Assembly (NCBI GenBank): GCA_947034885.2
Contig: OX344758.2
Span: 8,062,501-8,126,500 of the forward strand
Source: Thuidium tamariscinum
Taxonomy: Eukaryota; Streptophyta; Bryopsida; Hypnales; Thuidiaceae
DNA length: 64,000 nt
Reading direction: 5' to 3'
Every line of letters begins with the position of its first letter. Position 1 is the first letter of the stretch. The notes under the pieces are model-generated. The model saw nothing but the letters and a program-made list of their open reading frames with translations, was not told the DNA's origin and did no database searches. The position numbers and the translations under genes are program-made. Below, piece by piece: positions 30,430-41,337 of this stretch.

Positions 30430-30706
30430 TAAGGTAGGTACACCCAAAATGGCACCTGACCTTAAAGCACCATCTACAATGTGCATACATTTCCGAAATC
30501 AGTCATGTACCCAAATCGTAGATGGCCATTTCAGAAACAGACTTTGACTGTTAATAACTTTTGCATACGGTATCCAAATCCTATGTTCTTTAGTGCATTG
30601 GAACATGTTCTCACTTGCCAACAAGACTATATCAAAATCTGAACAGCATGATGACAGGAACTAGGCACAGTAAGAATAAGTGGCCATTTTAGGTGTACCC
30701 GCCTTA
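30430..30706 (-). mobile_element. TA-flanked 277-bp MITE, intact copy
   Basis: The element opens TTAAGGTAGGTACACCCAAA and closes TTTTAGGTGTACCCGCCTTA, forming imperfect inverted repeats flanked by TA. It is the reverse complement of the copies at 33989 and 39618. It is non-coding. The TA target suggests a Tc1/mariner-type mover, but the family itself is unknown to me. Confidence 0.8.
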
Positions 30707-31399
30707 GAGGAGATACTTGGAGGGCTGCATGAGCTGCTCCAACACTGGGTTGCCCCCTGCAGGTTTTGCCCCTGCCAATTTCATGCTCTTCCTACTGGAC
30801 ACCCCCACCCCACCCCACCCCACCCCACCAATAAATGATCCACCTGGCACCGTCGGATTGGTCTGACACGCTTTTCTTTTGAGGTGGTGGGAGGGAGTGC
30901 AGTGCTACAAGTTATCTGCATGTGTGGACTTCCCGGCCTGTCCCTCCTCACCTCAGCCCCCTCGCGGCCATTCCTGTGGCTCTCACCAAACAAGCTCGGG
31001 GGCTACCCGGCTCCACACATTTGCAGCGCCCAATCTTGCACTTGCATTATCACAAGGGCCTGATGGGGATGCATCTTGTGAGAGTGCCGTGTGAATTGCG
31101 ATGCGGCTGGCATGAAAACATATCAATGGCTTGCGGCCAAGTTTCCAGGTTTCATCTCATTCAAATGCGGCCCTCGGACTTCCTCACATGAATGAATGAA
31201 TGAATCAACAGCTTTATGGAATGGAAGTAAGGTAGTCTGCTCTAAAAGCGACTGTGTTCTAAATGCGACTTCTATCTAGGAACCAATGACATGTTATTTG
31301 AAATATGTACTACCTTAGTGCAGGTTAATATACCAATTGTGTGCGGTATATTATTGACCTTATTACCTTTGCAAAAGTGCTTGGACATCATCTCGATGA
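30707..31399. other. GC-richer unique region with a (CACCC)n microsatellite
   Basis: A run of CACCC units lies at about 30803-30829. The region to about 31180 is GC-richer than its surroundings. Its short open frames on both strands have no recognisable motif. It could be an exon of an unrecognised gene or the edge of an unknown element; I cannot support either. Confidence 0.4.
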
Positions 31400-32040
31400 T
31401 TAATTCTTGTAGTAAGTGTTTTTTGAAAATGTGCTTGGAGGATCGGCATCATCTAAATCACAAGAATGAAACGAGGAGTGGCTCGATTCTCAATTCTCAT
31501 AGCATGCATTTTTTGGAGATGTATGTGGAGGATCAGCATCATCTGAACATGGTTGAACCTTGTTAAGAATGAAATTAGGAGTCTAGATTCTCAATTCTCA
31601 CAGCATGCATTTTTTGGAGATGTGCTTGGAGGATCGGCATCTTCTGAACATGGTTGAACCTTGTCAAGAATCAATTGAGGGTTTTTGATTCTCAATTCTC
31701 GTAGTATGTGTTTTTTGGAAATGTGCTGGGAGGATTAGCATCATTGAAGCATGGTTGAACCTTGTTGAAAATTAAATGAGAATTCTTGATTCAATTCTCA
31801 TAGCGTGCTTGATTTGGAAATGTACTTGGATTAGCATCTTCGAAGCATGGTTGCCAACCTTCTCAAGAACTAATTGAAGATTCTCGATCCTCAATTCTCA
31901 TAGCATGTGTTTTTTTGGAGATCAGTGTTTGGAGGATCAGCATCATCGAAGATAAGCATGGTTCCTATTGTTGAATCCCATTGATGGAAATTGGAAGAGG
32001 GTTTCCAATTCTCAATTCTCTTATTATGTCTTTTTAGGGG
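31400..32040. repeat. Tandem repeat of about 100-bp units, six to seven copies
   Basis: The landmark CAATTCTC recurs at about 31491, 31592, 31693, 31792, 31892 and 32013, with a diverged first copy near 31402. Each unit then reads roughly ATAGCATGTGTTTTTTGGAG, ATGTGCTTGGAGGATCAGCAT and CATGGTTGAACC. The copies are diverged and of unequal length (99-121 bases). No continuous reading frame spans the array, so I treat it as non-coding. Confidence 0.8.
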
Positions 32041-33084
32041 GACATACTAGGGGTAGTCACAGCTTCTTTTAGCACTCAGATTTCACAAAAGAATGAGGAA
32101 AAACAGGATCCAATTGGAAGTTGATTAGCATGAAGGAGCTATGACACCCCTTTCAAGTGCGGTGAGTGTGCAGAATTAGAATCGTACGAATGTGTTTTTG
32201 GCTTTCACTTCATCTGTAAGATAGGCAACTCTAACGGTGCGATCGACAACTTCCGGTAACAACTTCGCTCCCTAAGCGTTCTTCACACCGCTTCTTCACC
32301 TCCGGAGTAGAATAAGCGACGTGACGAAATCTTCGCCGTCAAAGAATATTCTCTTGCCTGCCGTCTCGCAAGAGCCAACCCTAAGCTGCCACGACGCTTA
32401 ATGGTGGAGAAGTTCGGCCCTCTAGAAGAGCTGTGACTACTCTTACTGAGATTCAGTGCATGAAAATGTACAGTACCAATAATTGATGTGTATACTGCGG
32501 AAAGCTACCGGAAGCTCCCCGGGTCAGTCCCATGTTTCCAATTGGGTAGTGAGCATTTTCGGCCAATCTGCAGAGGTTGGTATTCTTTGCCAACACTTTC
32601 GGCCGGTTGCGGAAATAATTACTGTAGCCGTTTCCCTCACTGAAATCAGTGAGTTTCAGCCACAGAGTTCAGTTTCCAGCATCCAATCACGCACTATGGA
32701 GTGCCGCCCTCTGCTGCCTGCCTGCCTGCCTTCACTGGTTTTTGGATGGAGGAAAAAAAAATCAGCATGTCTTTTTTTTTCAATACTTTTTTTCCTGGTT
32801 CTCTATTTTTTCCCGTAAAGTAAGCAGCTTGACAAAGTCAAAGGGGGCCATGTGGGCAAGCTGACCTTCTATGGTGGGCATGGGTGCATCCAGGCACTTT
32901 TCATTCAAGGTCTTCAGGGATGCCCAGCCTCAGTCCGTTGTCCCTACAGGACCTATCTAATCCTATCTAAAGCAGCCCAAAAAAAAGGGTCCAGTCCAAT
33001 AGGCTCCCTTGCTCTCTCCAATTGGAAGGCGGGGCAGGGGTACATAACTTATCTCTTCACTCTTGGTTACTAGTTCCCAAACGT
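32041..33084. other. GC-moderate unique region
   Basis: This region contains open frames up to 111 codons with no recognisable domain, and T-rich and A-rich runs near 32750-32815. I see no supported gene. Confidence 0.4.
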
Positions 33085-33345
33085 ACCGAAAGCAAATGAA
33101 TGAACCATCCATCTTTTAACTTACGTAAGGAATAAATTAAATGAACCCAAATGATCCCCTCATGAAAAGTACAAATTTAATCAATGAATGATCCATTTCA
33201 TGCAAAGTACAATTCAAATGAACAAACAATCCATTGAATGTAAAGTACAAATCAAATGAAAGAACAATCCATTTTACAAAAAGTACCAGTCAAATGAACA
33301 AACCATCCATTTTGTATAAAGTACAAATCGAATGACCGAATGGTG
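33085..33345. repeat. Tandem repeat of about 39-bp units, five to six copies
   Basis: The word AAAGTAC recurs at about 33165, 33204, 33242, 33280 and 33318. It is followed each time by AAATCAAATGAA-like and AACAATCCATTTT-like words. Spacing is about 38-39 bases, and the copies are diverged. Confidence 0.75.
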
Positions 33346-33988
33346 GATTGATCCGCCATCCCCGAGACCTCAGTTTCGACTTTCGATTATCATCGAAGGA
33401 TTGGATTGTACCACCCAGCAGCACAGTACAAAAGTTGGAGAGCTCTAGAGCTAGATCCATGGCTTGTCGCGGCGTCCATGCTGCTGCTGAGCGAAGCTCC
33501 CTCCAATCAATTGGGCCCTCAAATCACGGGGATCAAGAAGGGAGCTTACTTGCCCAATTCCATTCAATTCCCTGAGTGGCTAGTTCTAACAACTTTTGCC
33601 AGGGCTCCAGAGCCATGTGGGACTGTTTTGTGGCTGGCCCAGGTGGGCCTTCACCCTTGCCTGTGGTTGTTGACAATTTCCAGAGATGGATGGATGAAGT
33701 CATATGGATGGATGAATTCACATGGAAAGGGATTCATTGATTTCACCTGGAAAATTCAATAAAATCAGGAGTTGGGTGTAACAAACAAACAAACAACCAC
33801 TTGGCGGACATTCAAGAAGACTCCCGTGAATGATTTTTTTCCCCTAATTTATTTAGAGCCCAGGCAGTTCCAAACATCAAACCTTTACCATATTCCATCT
33901 CCGACCATCATCAATCGAGGACCGGCATCCTGGCTCCGACCATCATTGAATTGATGATCTTCATTCCATCTCTGACCATCATGATCCT
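33346..33988. other. Unique region with short low-complexity repeats
   Basis: GATGGATG words recur near 33685-33720, and three copies of TCCGACCATCAT or TCTGACCATCAT occur at 33898-33984. Open frames of up to 118 codons show no motif. No gene is supported. Confidence 0.4.
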
Positions 33989-34265
33989 AAGGCTTTGGGT
34001 ACATCTCAAAGGGACACCTTTTGGTAGTGTGCCTAGTTACTATTACTAATCTGTTCAAATTTTCATATACTCTTCTTGCCAAGTGAAAGCGCATTCCAAT
34101 GCACCAAAGAACTCAGCATTTGGGTACAGGATGCAAAAGTTATTGAGGTTTGAGGTTTGTTTCTAAAAGTGCTCCAGCCAAATAGGTACATATGGAATCC
34201 AAAAATGTACATCAGCTATAGATGGTGCTTTTGGGTCAGGTGCGCTTTTAGGTGTACCTACCTTA
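33989..34265 (+). mobile_element. TA-flanked 277-bp MITE, intact but diverged copy
   Basis: It opens TAAGGCTTTGGGTACATC and closes TTTTAGGTGTACCTACCTTA. The order of internal words (GTGCCTAG, TTGCCAAGTGAAA, CCAATGCACCAAAGAAC, ATGCAAAAGTTAT, TAGATGGTGCTTTTGGGTCAGG) is that of 39618-39894. It is non-coding. Confidence 0.75.
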
Positions 34266-34740
34266 AAGTAATATAGTAGGTCTTGTATCAATTGTAAATT
34301 AACCTGTGAAGGACAGATTTGTGGTTGTCAAAATCATGCATTTTCTTGTGCATTTTCTTAAACAATTGAACAATTCCTATCCTCCTATGAAGATACGTTG
34401 TTTGTTTGTTTGTTTGTTACGTTGAGATCTCCTGGACCATGAGTCCCCCGGGTGCATGTTTGGTACCATTGGAAAGCCCTCGGCAAGGAGGGGTGCACGG
34501 GCTTTGATTCATGGTGTTCCAACCTACGGCATGAAAGTTATTGAATTTTGAAGTTTCTCTACATTAAAAAAATTAGACCATGGCAACGGCACGGGCCACC
34601 CTAGTTGAAAATGAAAACAATGCACAGAACCAAAGGACATGCAAGTCTTCAACAGAGACTTTACTTTATAAATTTTATGAATTTTAAATTATTTTTTATG
34701 TTGTTCAACAATAGTTGGTTTACAATGTAGGGAATGGGCT
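34266..34740. other. Intergenic DNA with a (GTTT)n run
   Basis: A short GTTT microsatellite lies near 34398-34417. A GC-richer patch at 34430-34520 is unassigned. The sequence leads into a TTAA-family copy whose left boundary is blurred. Confidence 0.45.
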
Positions 34741-35635
34741 TGAAACAACCCTCCAATGTCCCCCCAAAACATCTAATGGTAGGACCTTGTACTACATTGG
34801 TTTGAGAGGATGTAGAAAAATTTCAAAAACTTTCACCTTGCAGATTGAATCATTTTTTTGCTTTGGCCCTACAAAAAAGCATGTAGCTATACTTTATAAA
34901 GTCACATTTGTATGGAAAAATGTCTGAAATGGTAGTGCTTCTCTGGATTCATTCTTCAAGGCAAGTTAGCTAGATGCTTTGAAAAAATTCTAATCAATCA
35001 TGATTGTACAACATATAGGAAAAAAATAGTAAGTTGAAAGAAGTAGCCAATGATTCAAATTACTAATTTGTTAAGAATTTAGCTGTGGAATAGAAAAATG
35101 TCAATTCCAATTGTTGTAATGTTTTAATAAACAATCTACAACATATAATTTTATTTTTTCCAAAGAATGTTGAATATTGAATTAAATTAAGGACTTCAGA
35201 GGTTATTGTAGAATAGAAAATTCATAATTGCTTGCAAACTAAAATTCTTTATAATTTTCATCTCATTAATTAAAATGGAATGATTTAAAGCTTTTCACAT
35301 ATATATATATACAAAAATCTAGAAAATCAATTTCAAATATTCATTTTTGAAAAAAGGCGATATTTGAAAGAAAATCATTTGTTTGGGCTACCTACTAAAC
35401 AATTAAAACTACATACTCCATATTATACAATAACTTTTTAACCATGTATTCAAAAGTTATAGAAATTGGTTAAAAAAAAAAGTCATAGAAATTGTTGTGC
35501 CTCAAAACTATTCCTCAGGCATATGTTTTGTGAAAATTTCAAAGAAACAAAATAACAACTCCATTTGTAGTAATCTGCCAATTGAAATCACTATATTGCC
35601 AAAAAAACCCTGTAAAATGGGCTTTTAGGGGTTCA
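34741..35635 (+). mobile_element. TTAA-family (piggyBac-like) element, left end degraded
   Basis: Its interior follows the family order (GATGTAGAAAAATTTCA, GTAGCTATACTT, TTGGATTCATTCTTCAA, AACAATCTACA, ATAACTTTTTAACCATGTA). It ends CTTTTAGGGG followed by TTCA at 35632-35635. The left terminus is no longer recognisable, so the start is approximate. It is in the same orientation as the triplet at 12.4-14.9 kb. Confidence 0.65.
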
Positions 35636-37705
35636 TAATATATAAATATAATTAGGATAGATAGATATCTAATCCAAAAAGTTAAAAATGATTCCTAAGT
35701 TAAGCAATTGTATAAAAAAATTTACATTTCAAAGTATTCAAATAAGCATCAAAAAATGATTTCTATTAAATTTAAACATCTCAATCTTTACTAGGTCTTG
35801 TTGGGAACTAAAACAAAGATTTCAAATTCTTGTAGCATTTGTATTTTTTTTAAACACTATATTAATATAGTACAAATGTTCAAAGCAATAATTATCTATA
35901 TTGGATTTCAACTTTCAACTTTAGATCTCTATGCTTAGCAAGTGTACATATTAAAGAAGATATTGATAGGGGTTAGTTTCTCAAACATCTTACAATTAGG
36001 TTTATTCTTGATAGGTATGTCACTAAGTGCTATATGGTGAGTGATTATCAATATATAATGACAATCTACACAATTGGCATACAATAATAAAGTTCAAAGA
36101 TCCCATTTTTATCAAAGGCAAAATGTCATAAAGAACAAATTTTTAACTACAGTAGTGAAAGTTTTGAAAGTTGATAAGATCAATGAATTTCATATAGTCT
36201 ACAAAATTTTGAATGAAATTTTTTTGCTTAAAAGGTCTTTTGAAAAAAATATTGCATCAATACTATTCTTTAAAATGTAGCATTAAAGTAGAAATACTTA
36301 ATTGTAACACACAATACAATGGTACCTAAGATGATACCAAGATTTTTTAATCAACATTGTTAATCAATTTATTTTTAAATGATAGTTCCTTTTATTGTCT
36401 TCAAATGTGAGAGAAAGGACATGGTTATCATTCAATGTAGCGAATCAATCCAAAATAAGTCAATGACAATCCATTATTTCTCTAAAAGAGACAAAAATAA
36501 AAAGATCCAATCCAAACTAGGAAGCAAGACTCCAGTATAGCTTACTATTTACTACCAAATTGAAGTGACTCTATTTACCATGTATGGAGAGGGATAACTC
36601 AATTGCCTTTGAGATATAGAAAGATGAAGCAACACTATTGTATAGTATTACAAATGAGGCTTCAAAATGTATGACATTACATTAAACACCAAATCTATGA
36701 AAGTCTACAATAGATGTACTTTGATTTTCCATAATATTGATGGACAAGGGAAAATAAGTTGTCACCGACAAAACTATTATCAATAATGTAGACTATTTTG
36801 TGCTTTTAGAAATTCATCCAATTCATAAATATTTCCACCTATAGTGATTCAAAATAAATAGACTTTGGTCAAATCAATTTAGTAAGTATTAATATGCATT
36901 GAGGTAGGAGCCCCTATTAATTTTGTGCTATGTAACTATTTGAGCTACTTTGTGGCCACCATATATCACCAATATACATCTAAAAGTATCGGCCTTGAAA
37001 AATCTATTCTTATTGTTGATGAAGTAAATAAGCTTAAAGCAACAATTTATAGACGTCATGTCCAATCTTACTTCAATGAAGTCCTAATTCATACCCCAAT
37101 ACCAACTTCTTTTGTTTGAAAATAAATAAGAAAGAACAAATAATCCAGAATGCTATTAGTCATCCAATTTCAACATCTACTAAACCCTCCCATTTGCATC
37201 ACTTATCTACCCATGACCCTAACCTTTAGCAACCCTTTAGCATCATGACATTGCACTTGAAGAGGGAACCTGTTAGTGTGTGGTTTAGCACGGGGTTACC
37301 TAGCTATGCTTCACCAATTTTATTAGTCTCAATAGACTTTGAAAAATCACAGAAATTTTATTTCTAGTAGAATGTCTTGATTCTACTTATAAATGTCTTG
37401 TCTCCAATTTTTAAATCTGTGAGAAATTTGTGAATTAACAAATAGATTATCTAAGGTACCTACATAGAGAATATATTGTTGATCTATCTTCAATTTTAAG
37501 GTGACCTATACCAATTAATCAATGTTTTGCACTCTATAAATATCTACCTTTGTTGTATATCAATTGTTATTGAAGTGTGTGTAGACTGCACATCATCTTT
37601 CAAATATCTAGAATTTTCCATAATAAGTCCCTTTAATTTTTTTGGTCCTCGTAAAACTCCTATTCAATGTATCATATATGTAGGTTAGTTTCTACAGTTA
37701 ATGCC
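35636..37705. other. Intergenic AT-rich DNA
   Basis: I recognise no gene. Short open frames such as 36925-37119 carry no motif I can name. No clear repeat ends were found. Confidence 0.5.
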
Positions 37706-39262
37706 GAAATAAGGGAGAAACACCCATTTCCGTCCCTGTAACTATTCCTATATCCTAGAGTACCACTAAATTTGTCCATAAGCATTCATTAAAGCATCTG
37801 ACAAATGTTTAATTCTAATTTGCTGACGTAGTTTTAACCCCTAAGTTCCCAAGGCATTTTCTAGCTCTGAAACCACTGAAAACTGCCATTTCTGTTGCAA
37901 TCACTCAAGAAACCTAAAAAAACTTTTTTTTCTTAGAATCTAATCATAGGATCTTGTACTTCACTTGTCTCAAATCATGTGGTAAAAATTTCATGAAGTT
38001 TGACCGTACGGATTGGAAGATATTAGCATTTGAAGTTGAAAAGAAAAGTTTTTTTCAACTGCAGCCTGCAATTTCAGGTGACTTTGATGGCCATTTGTGG
38101 ATTTTTTTTGCACTACACACCATAAGGTTAAAATTTTTTATCTTGAACATTTGAGTTGAGAGTTGGGGAAAAAAAATTTAGAATGTCAAAACTTGATTTT
38201 CACATATAAAAAAATTGTTAAACAGAAGTAGGTCCAAAGTTGAACAAAATACTAAATTGTTAATAGCCCTTAGATGGAATTAAGAAATCATAATCCCAAT
38301 GGTGGGATTGTTCTTGAAAACAAACTCAACCTTGTCAAAAAAAAAATTTGAAAAAAATTGAAAATTGCATTCAAAAATGAATTCTATAAGTTGTTTTTTG
38401 AAGAAGATGCTTAAATTGCCCGAAAAACAAGATTGTCCATAACTTTTTCATTATTAGTCCAAATAGGATGAATCAAAGCTTCAAATGTAGAAAAAAACAT
38501 AATCTTTCAGGAAAAAAATTGAACAAAAAAAAATTTCATTTTTTTGTGGTTTTTTTTTTCTGCCCGTTGAACTGCTTTTTTGACTTCAGATGGCAAAACT
38601 TCTACTCCCATGCACCGATTGAAAAAAAATTATATTTTTAGAAAGCTGATGTGATTCCCTATCTTCAAAAAAAGTTTCAAAAAATCAAGTCAAAATTTCA
38701 AGTCACACGAGCCTGCCTGAAATCCCAAGTGTCCCCTGAGGGGACTTTGGGACTTTAGGGGTTAAGACACATGTATAGTTTTCATTCACTGACAGTTGAT
38801 TTCAACAGGTGTTCAGTTAAAGGTACACCTATAGGACGATTCCAGTGGTCTAGGGAACCAACACTTTGAAAATTTATAGAAATTACATATTGATTCCGAA
38901 AAATCCATTTTTTTTTAATATTCATGATTTTCACTCGCTAATATTAGAAAAATATCATTTAGAAAAAAAGATGCCTCCAACTATGTTGAATTCCTTATTT
39001 GGACGGTTTTGGGTGTTTCCACTGCAATTTAATTTTTGTAGTTCCATAGTTCGGTGGATAGGATTTTTAAAATTTCTAGTTTTTTAATAGGAAAATCCTC
39101 CTAATTTTGGATTGATTCTTTCTAACCATGCGTGCGTAAATGTGTTCCTTTTTTCTGATTTTTTTCTCAAGAACAATTTTTTCAAAATTTTAGAAATAGT
39201 TGTCAATAATTTTCTAAATTTCAACATTTCCAACATTTTCCCGAGTTATTTACGAAACTGAC
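37706..39262 (+). repeat. Dispersed repeat R2, split by a TTAA-family insertion
   Basis: The segment begins TAAGGGAGAAACACCCATTT and ends near CCCGAGTTATTTACGAAACTG. Without the insertion at 37834-38765 it is about 625 bases long. Matching pieces occur at 40191-40262 (start only), 40575-40985 (start and middle) and 30190-30353 (end). I found neither inverted ends nor protein motifs, so its class is open. A 73-codon frame inside it (38866-39087) is not conserved as a frame in the other copy. Confidence 0.65.
37834..38765 (+). mobile_element. TTAA-family (piggyBac-like) element nested in repeat R2
   Basis: TTAA at 37834-37837 is followed by CCCCTAAGTTCCC. The far end reads GGGACTTTAGGGG followed by TTAA at 38762-38765. 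The body is 924 bases. Flanking R2 sequence continues across the insertion: TTTGCTGACGTAG before it and GACACATG after it. The related R2 copy at 40575-40985 reads across the same point with a single TTAA at 40715-40718. This makes the insertion and the duplication of TTAA directly visible. Confidence 0.88.
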
Positions 39263-39617
39263 CTCCAGAATTCCTTTCAGCCAATATAACTTACGGTAGG
39301 AAGCTGGGTCCTCGTGGACATGGACTCGTATGGAGCGGTGCACGTGCTCCATGCACGTTGATTGACGGAACGGAAGCCCACGAAGGAGAACCCGGAGAAC
39401 CCTGATTTGCAACGACGTTCAAAAAGGCAAAAGAAAATGACCCCCTGTGGGGCCAGGAACTGACGCCACAGGAAGTCAGCAGCCGAGCAGGCCACGCTGC
39501 AGGCACGGCAGGGTGGGTTTTGGGTTCTCCAGGGTAAAAACTGAGCCTCCTATTTTGTGCCATGTCGAGGGTATGTTCGAAATCTCTCTTGCCTAATTGG
39601 GGGTTTCTGATTGCCAG
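39263..39617. other. GC-rich unique region
   Basis: This GC-rich stretch has overlapping open frames on the minus strand (up to 90 codons) and no recognisable domain. A lost gene fragment or unknown element end is possible but unsupported. Confidence 0.4.
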
Positions 39618-39894
39618 TAAGGTGGGTACACCTCAAATGGCCACTTTTTCTTACTGTGCCTGGTTCCTGTCACCATGCTGTTCAGATTTTTATATAGCCT
39701 TGTTGGCAAGTGAAAACATGTTCCAACGCACCAAAGAACATAGGATTTGGATACCGTATGCAAAAGCTATGAATGGTCAAAGTCTGTTTTTGAAATGGCC
39801 ATCTACAGTCTGGTTACATGACTGATTTCAGAAATGTATGCACGTTGTAGATGGCGCTTTAAGGTCAGGAGCCATTTGGGGTGTACCTACCTTA
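39618..39894 (+). mobile_element. TA-flanked 277-bp MITE, best-preserved copy
   Basis: It opens TAAGGTGGGTACACCTCAAA and closes TTTGGGGTGTACCTACCTTA, with TA at both borders and inverted repeats of about 20 bases. It is exactly the same length as the 30430 and 33989 copies. It is non-coding. Confidence 0.82.
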
Positions 39895-40190
39895 TGAATT
39901 CAGAATTTCAGAACTAAGATATAGGGGAAAAAAGAAATATGAGGTAAATCCACCCTGCTGGGACCACCTTCGTTATTATGGAGTCGGATTTCGCTTAACG
40001 TCCTGCGGCCACACGAACTGGAGGAGGAGCCCAAGCGAAGCCAAGGCAAGGCCATGGGCCAGCGAGCTCCTCCAGGATAGGGGGATAAGTTAGAGGTGGC
40101 GGGGGGGGCAGCTGCACCCACTGGAGCAGCCCAGAGCAGCACGGACCGAACTGAAATCTGATCAAGGTAGCATAACTCATTAGAGGGGGC
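39895..40190. other. GC-rich unique region
   Basis: A GC-rich patch carries open frames on both strands but no recognised motif. It sits between transposon copies. Confidence 0.4.
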
Positions 40191-40262
40191 AAAGACTACT
40201 AAGTTACCCCCTAAGGGCAAAACACCCATTCCTGTCCATGTATCCATTCTTGTCCATATGTA
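40191..40262 (+). repeat. R2 repeat, left-end fragment
   Basis: CTAAGGGCAAAACACCCATT and the following GTCCATGTAT words match the start of R2 at 37706. The match is lost after about 70 bases. Confidence 0.5.
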
Positions 40263-40280
40263 GCAGGGGTGCACATTTTT

Positions 40281-40404
40281 CAACGATCAAAGTCTGTTTT
40301 TGAAATGGCCATCTACAGTCTGATTACATGACTGATTGCAGAAACGTATGCACATTGTAGATGGCGCTTTAAGGTCAGGTGCCATTTTGGGTGGACCTAC
40401 CTTA
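40281..40404 (+). mobile_element. TA-flanked MITE, right half only
   Basis: From GATCAAAGTCTGTTTTTGAA to TTGGGTGGACCTACCTTA it is nearly identical to the right 120 bases of the copy at 39618-39894. The left half is missing. The close match suggests a fairly recent common source. Confidence 0.78.
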
Positions 40405-40574
40405 ACCCCAATGGTAACCTCAATGTCAACTCAATGTTAATCCCAATGCAGACCCAATGCAAACCCCTATGGAATCCCCAAGGTTAATGGCAATGGAATC
40501 CTCCATATAAATTCCATTGTAATCCCAACAATGTAGTCCCCAATGTAACCCCCAAGGTTAAACTGCAATGTAAT
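40405..40574. repeat. Degenerate short tandem repeat (about 12-15 bp, AACCCCAATG type)
   Basis: Words such as CCCCAATGGTAACC, TCAATGTCAACTC, CCCAATGCAGACC and CCCCAATGTAACCCCC follow one another for about 170 bases. Similar words (CTGCAATCCGAATGTAACCC) reappear near 40990-41060, after the R2 copy, which suggests that R2 inserted into the array. Confidence 0.6.
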
Positions 40575-40985
40575 CCCCAACCTAACCCCACTTAAGGGAG
40601 AAACATCCCAGACCGTCCATGTATTTTGCAATGGACCCCGTACTCATCCAAAACCATCCTTAGACTACAGTTAATGTGTTTGCCAAATGCTTTACTCTAA
40701 TTTGCTGATGCATATTAAAGACACATAACATAATGTGATTGGCTCACTATTGATTTTAGTAGTGTTCAAATTTTTGGGCATCTATTGAACAGTTCCAATG
40801 GGCTAGGGAGCCAACACTTTGAAAAATCATAGAAATTGCATACGACATTCAAAAAATCTATTTTTTAAAATTTTAGTATTCATGATTTTCACTCCCTAAT
40901 ACTAAGAAAATATTATTAAAAAAAAAAAGCTGCCTCCAACTATGCTGAATTCCTTATTTGGACGGTTCGGAGTGTTTCCACCATG
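40575..40985 (+). repeat. Dispersed repeat R2, copy with empty TTAA target site
   Basis: This copy is collinear with 37706-37833 and then with 38766-39030. It shares TTAAGGGAGAAACA, CTCTAATTTGCTGA, GGGAGCCAACACTTTGAAAA and CTGAATTCCTTATTTGGACGG. At 40715-40718 it has one TTAA where the other copy carries a 924-base transposon. It ends within an AACCCC-type short repeat. Confidence 0.7.
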
Positions 40986-41337
40986 TAACGCAACTGCAAT
41001 CCGAATGTAACCCAGCCAGCTGCTACCACCAAATGAGTGCACCCCGAATGCAATCCCCGAGTAAGGTAAGGCAAGCCCAGTGGACCTCCGCCCAGGGCAG
41101 TGAGTGCAAGCTTGTGAGCCCCAGTGGGGAGGCCCGGAGCCTCCGCCACGTGGCCATGTCTAAACCGCTGTGCAGTTGCTGGGGCCATCCTCCTCCTCTC
41201 AGTCTTTTTCTCGCTCGCCCTGTCGCCCTCCTTCTCTCTCCTTCTCTCTCTTCGCCTGTGTTGCTCCTATCTTCCCCTCATTGCCCCGGCTCATGGCGTC
41301 ACTGCGCCCCAAATGAAACCCCAAGCAGCCCGCTTCA
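40986..41337 (+). promoter_or_regulatory. Putative promoter and 5' leader of the RanBP2 zinc-finger gene
   Basis: This stretch turns GC-rich and carries a long pyrimidine tract (about 41190-41282, CTCCTTCTCTCTCC type), as found near plant transcription starts. No TATA box is evident. An in-frame TGA at 41314-41316 precedes the proposed start. Transcript data would be needed to place the transcription start. Confidence 0.4.

Noticed and set aside
38866-39087. 73-codon frame inside repeat R2
   Set aside because: The second R2 copy does not preserve the frame, so coding is not supported.
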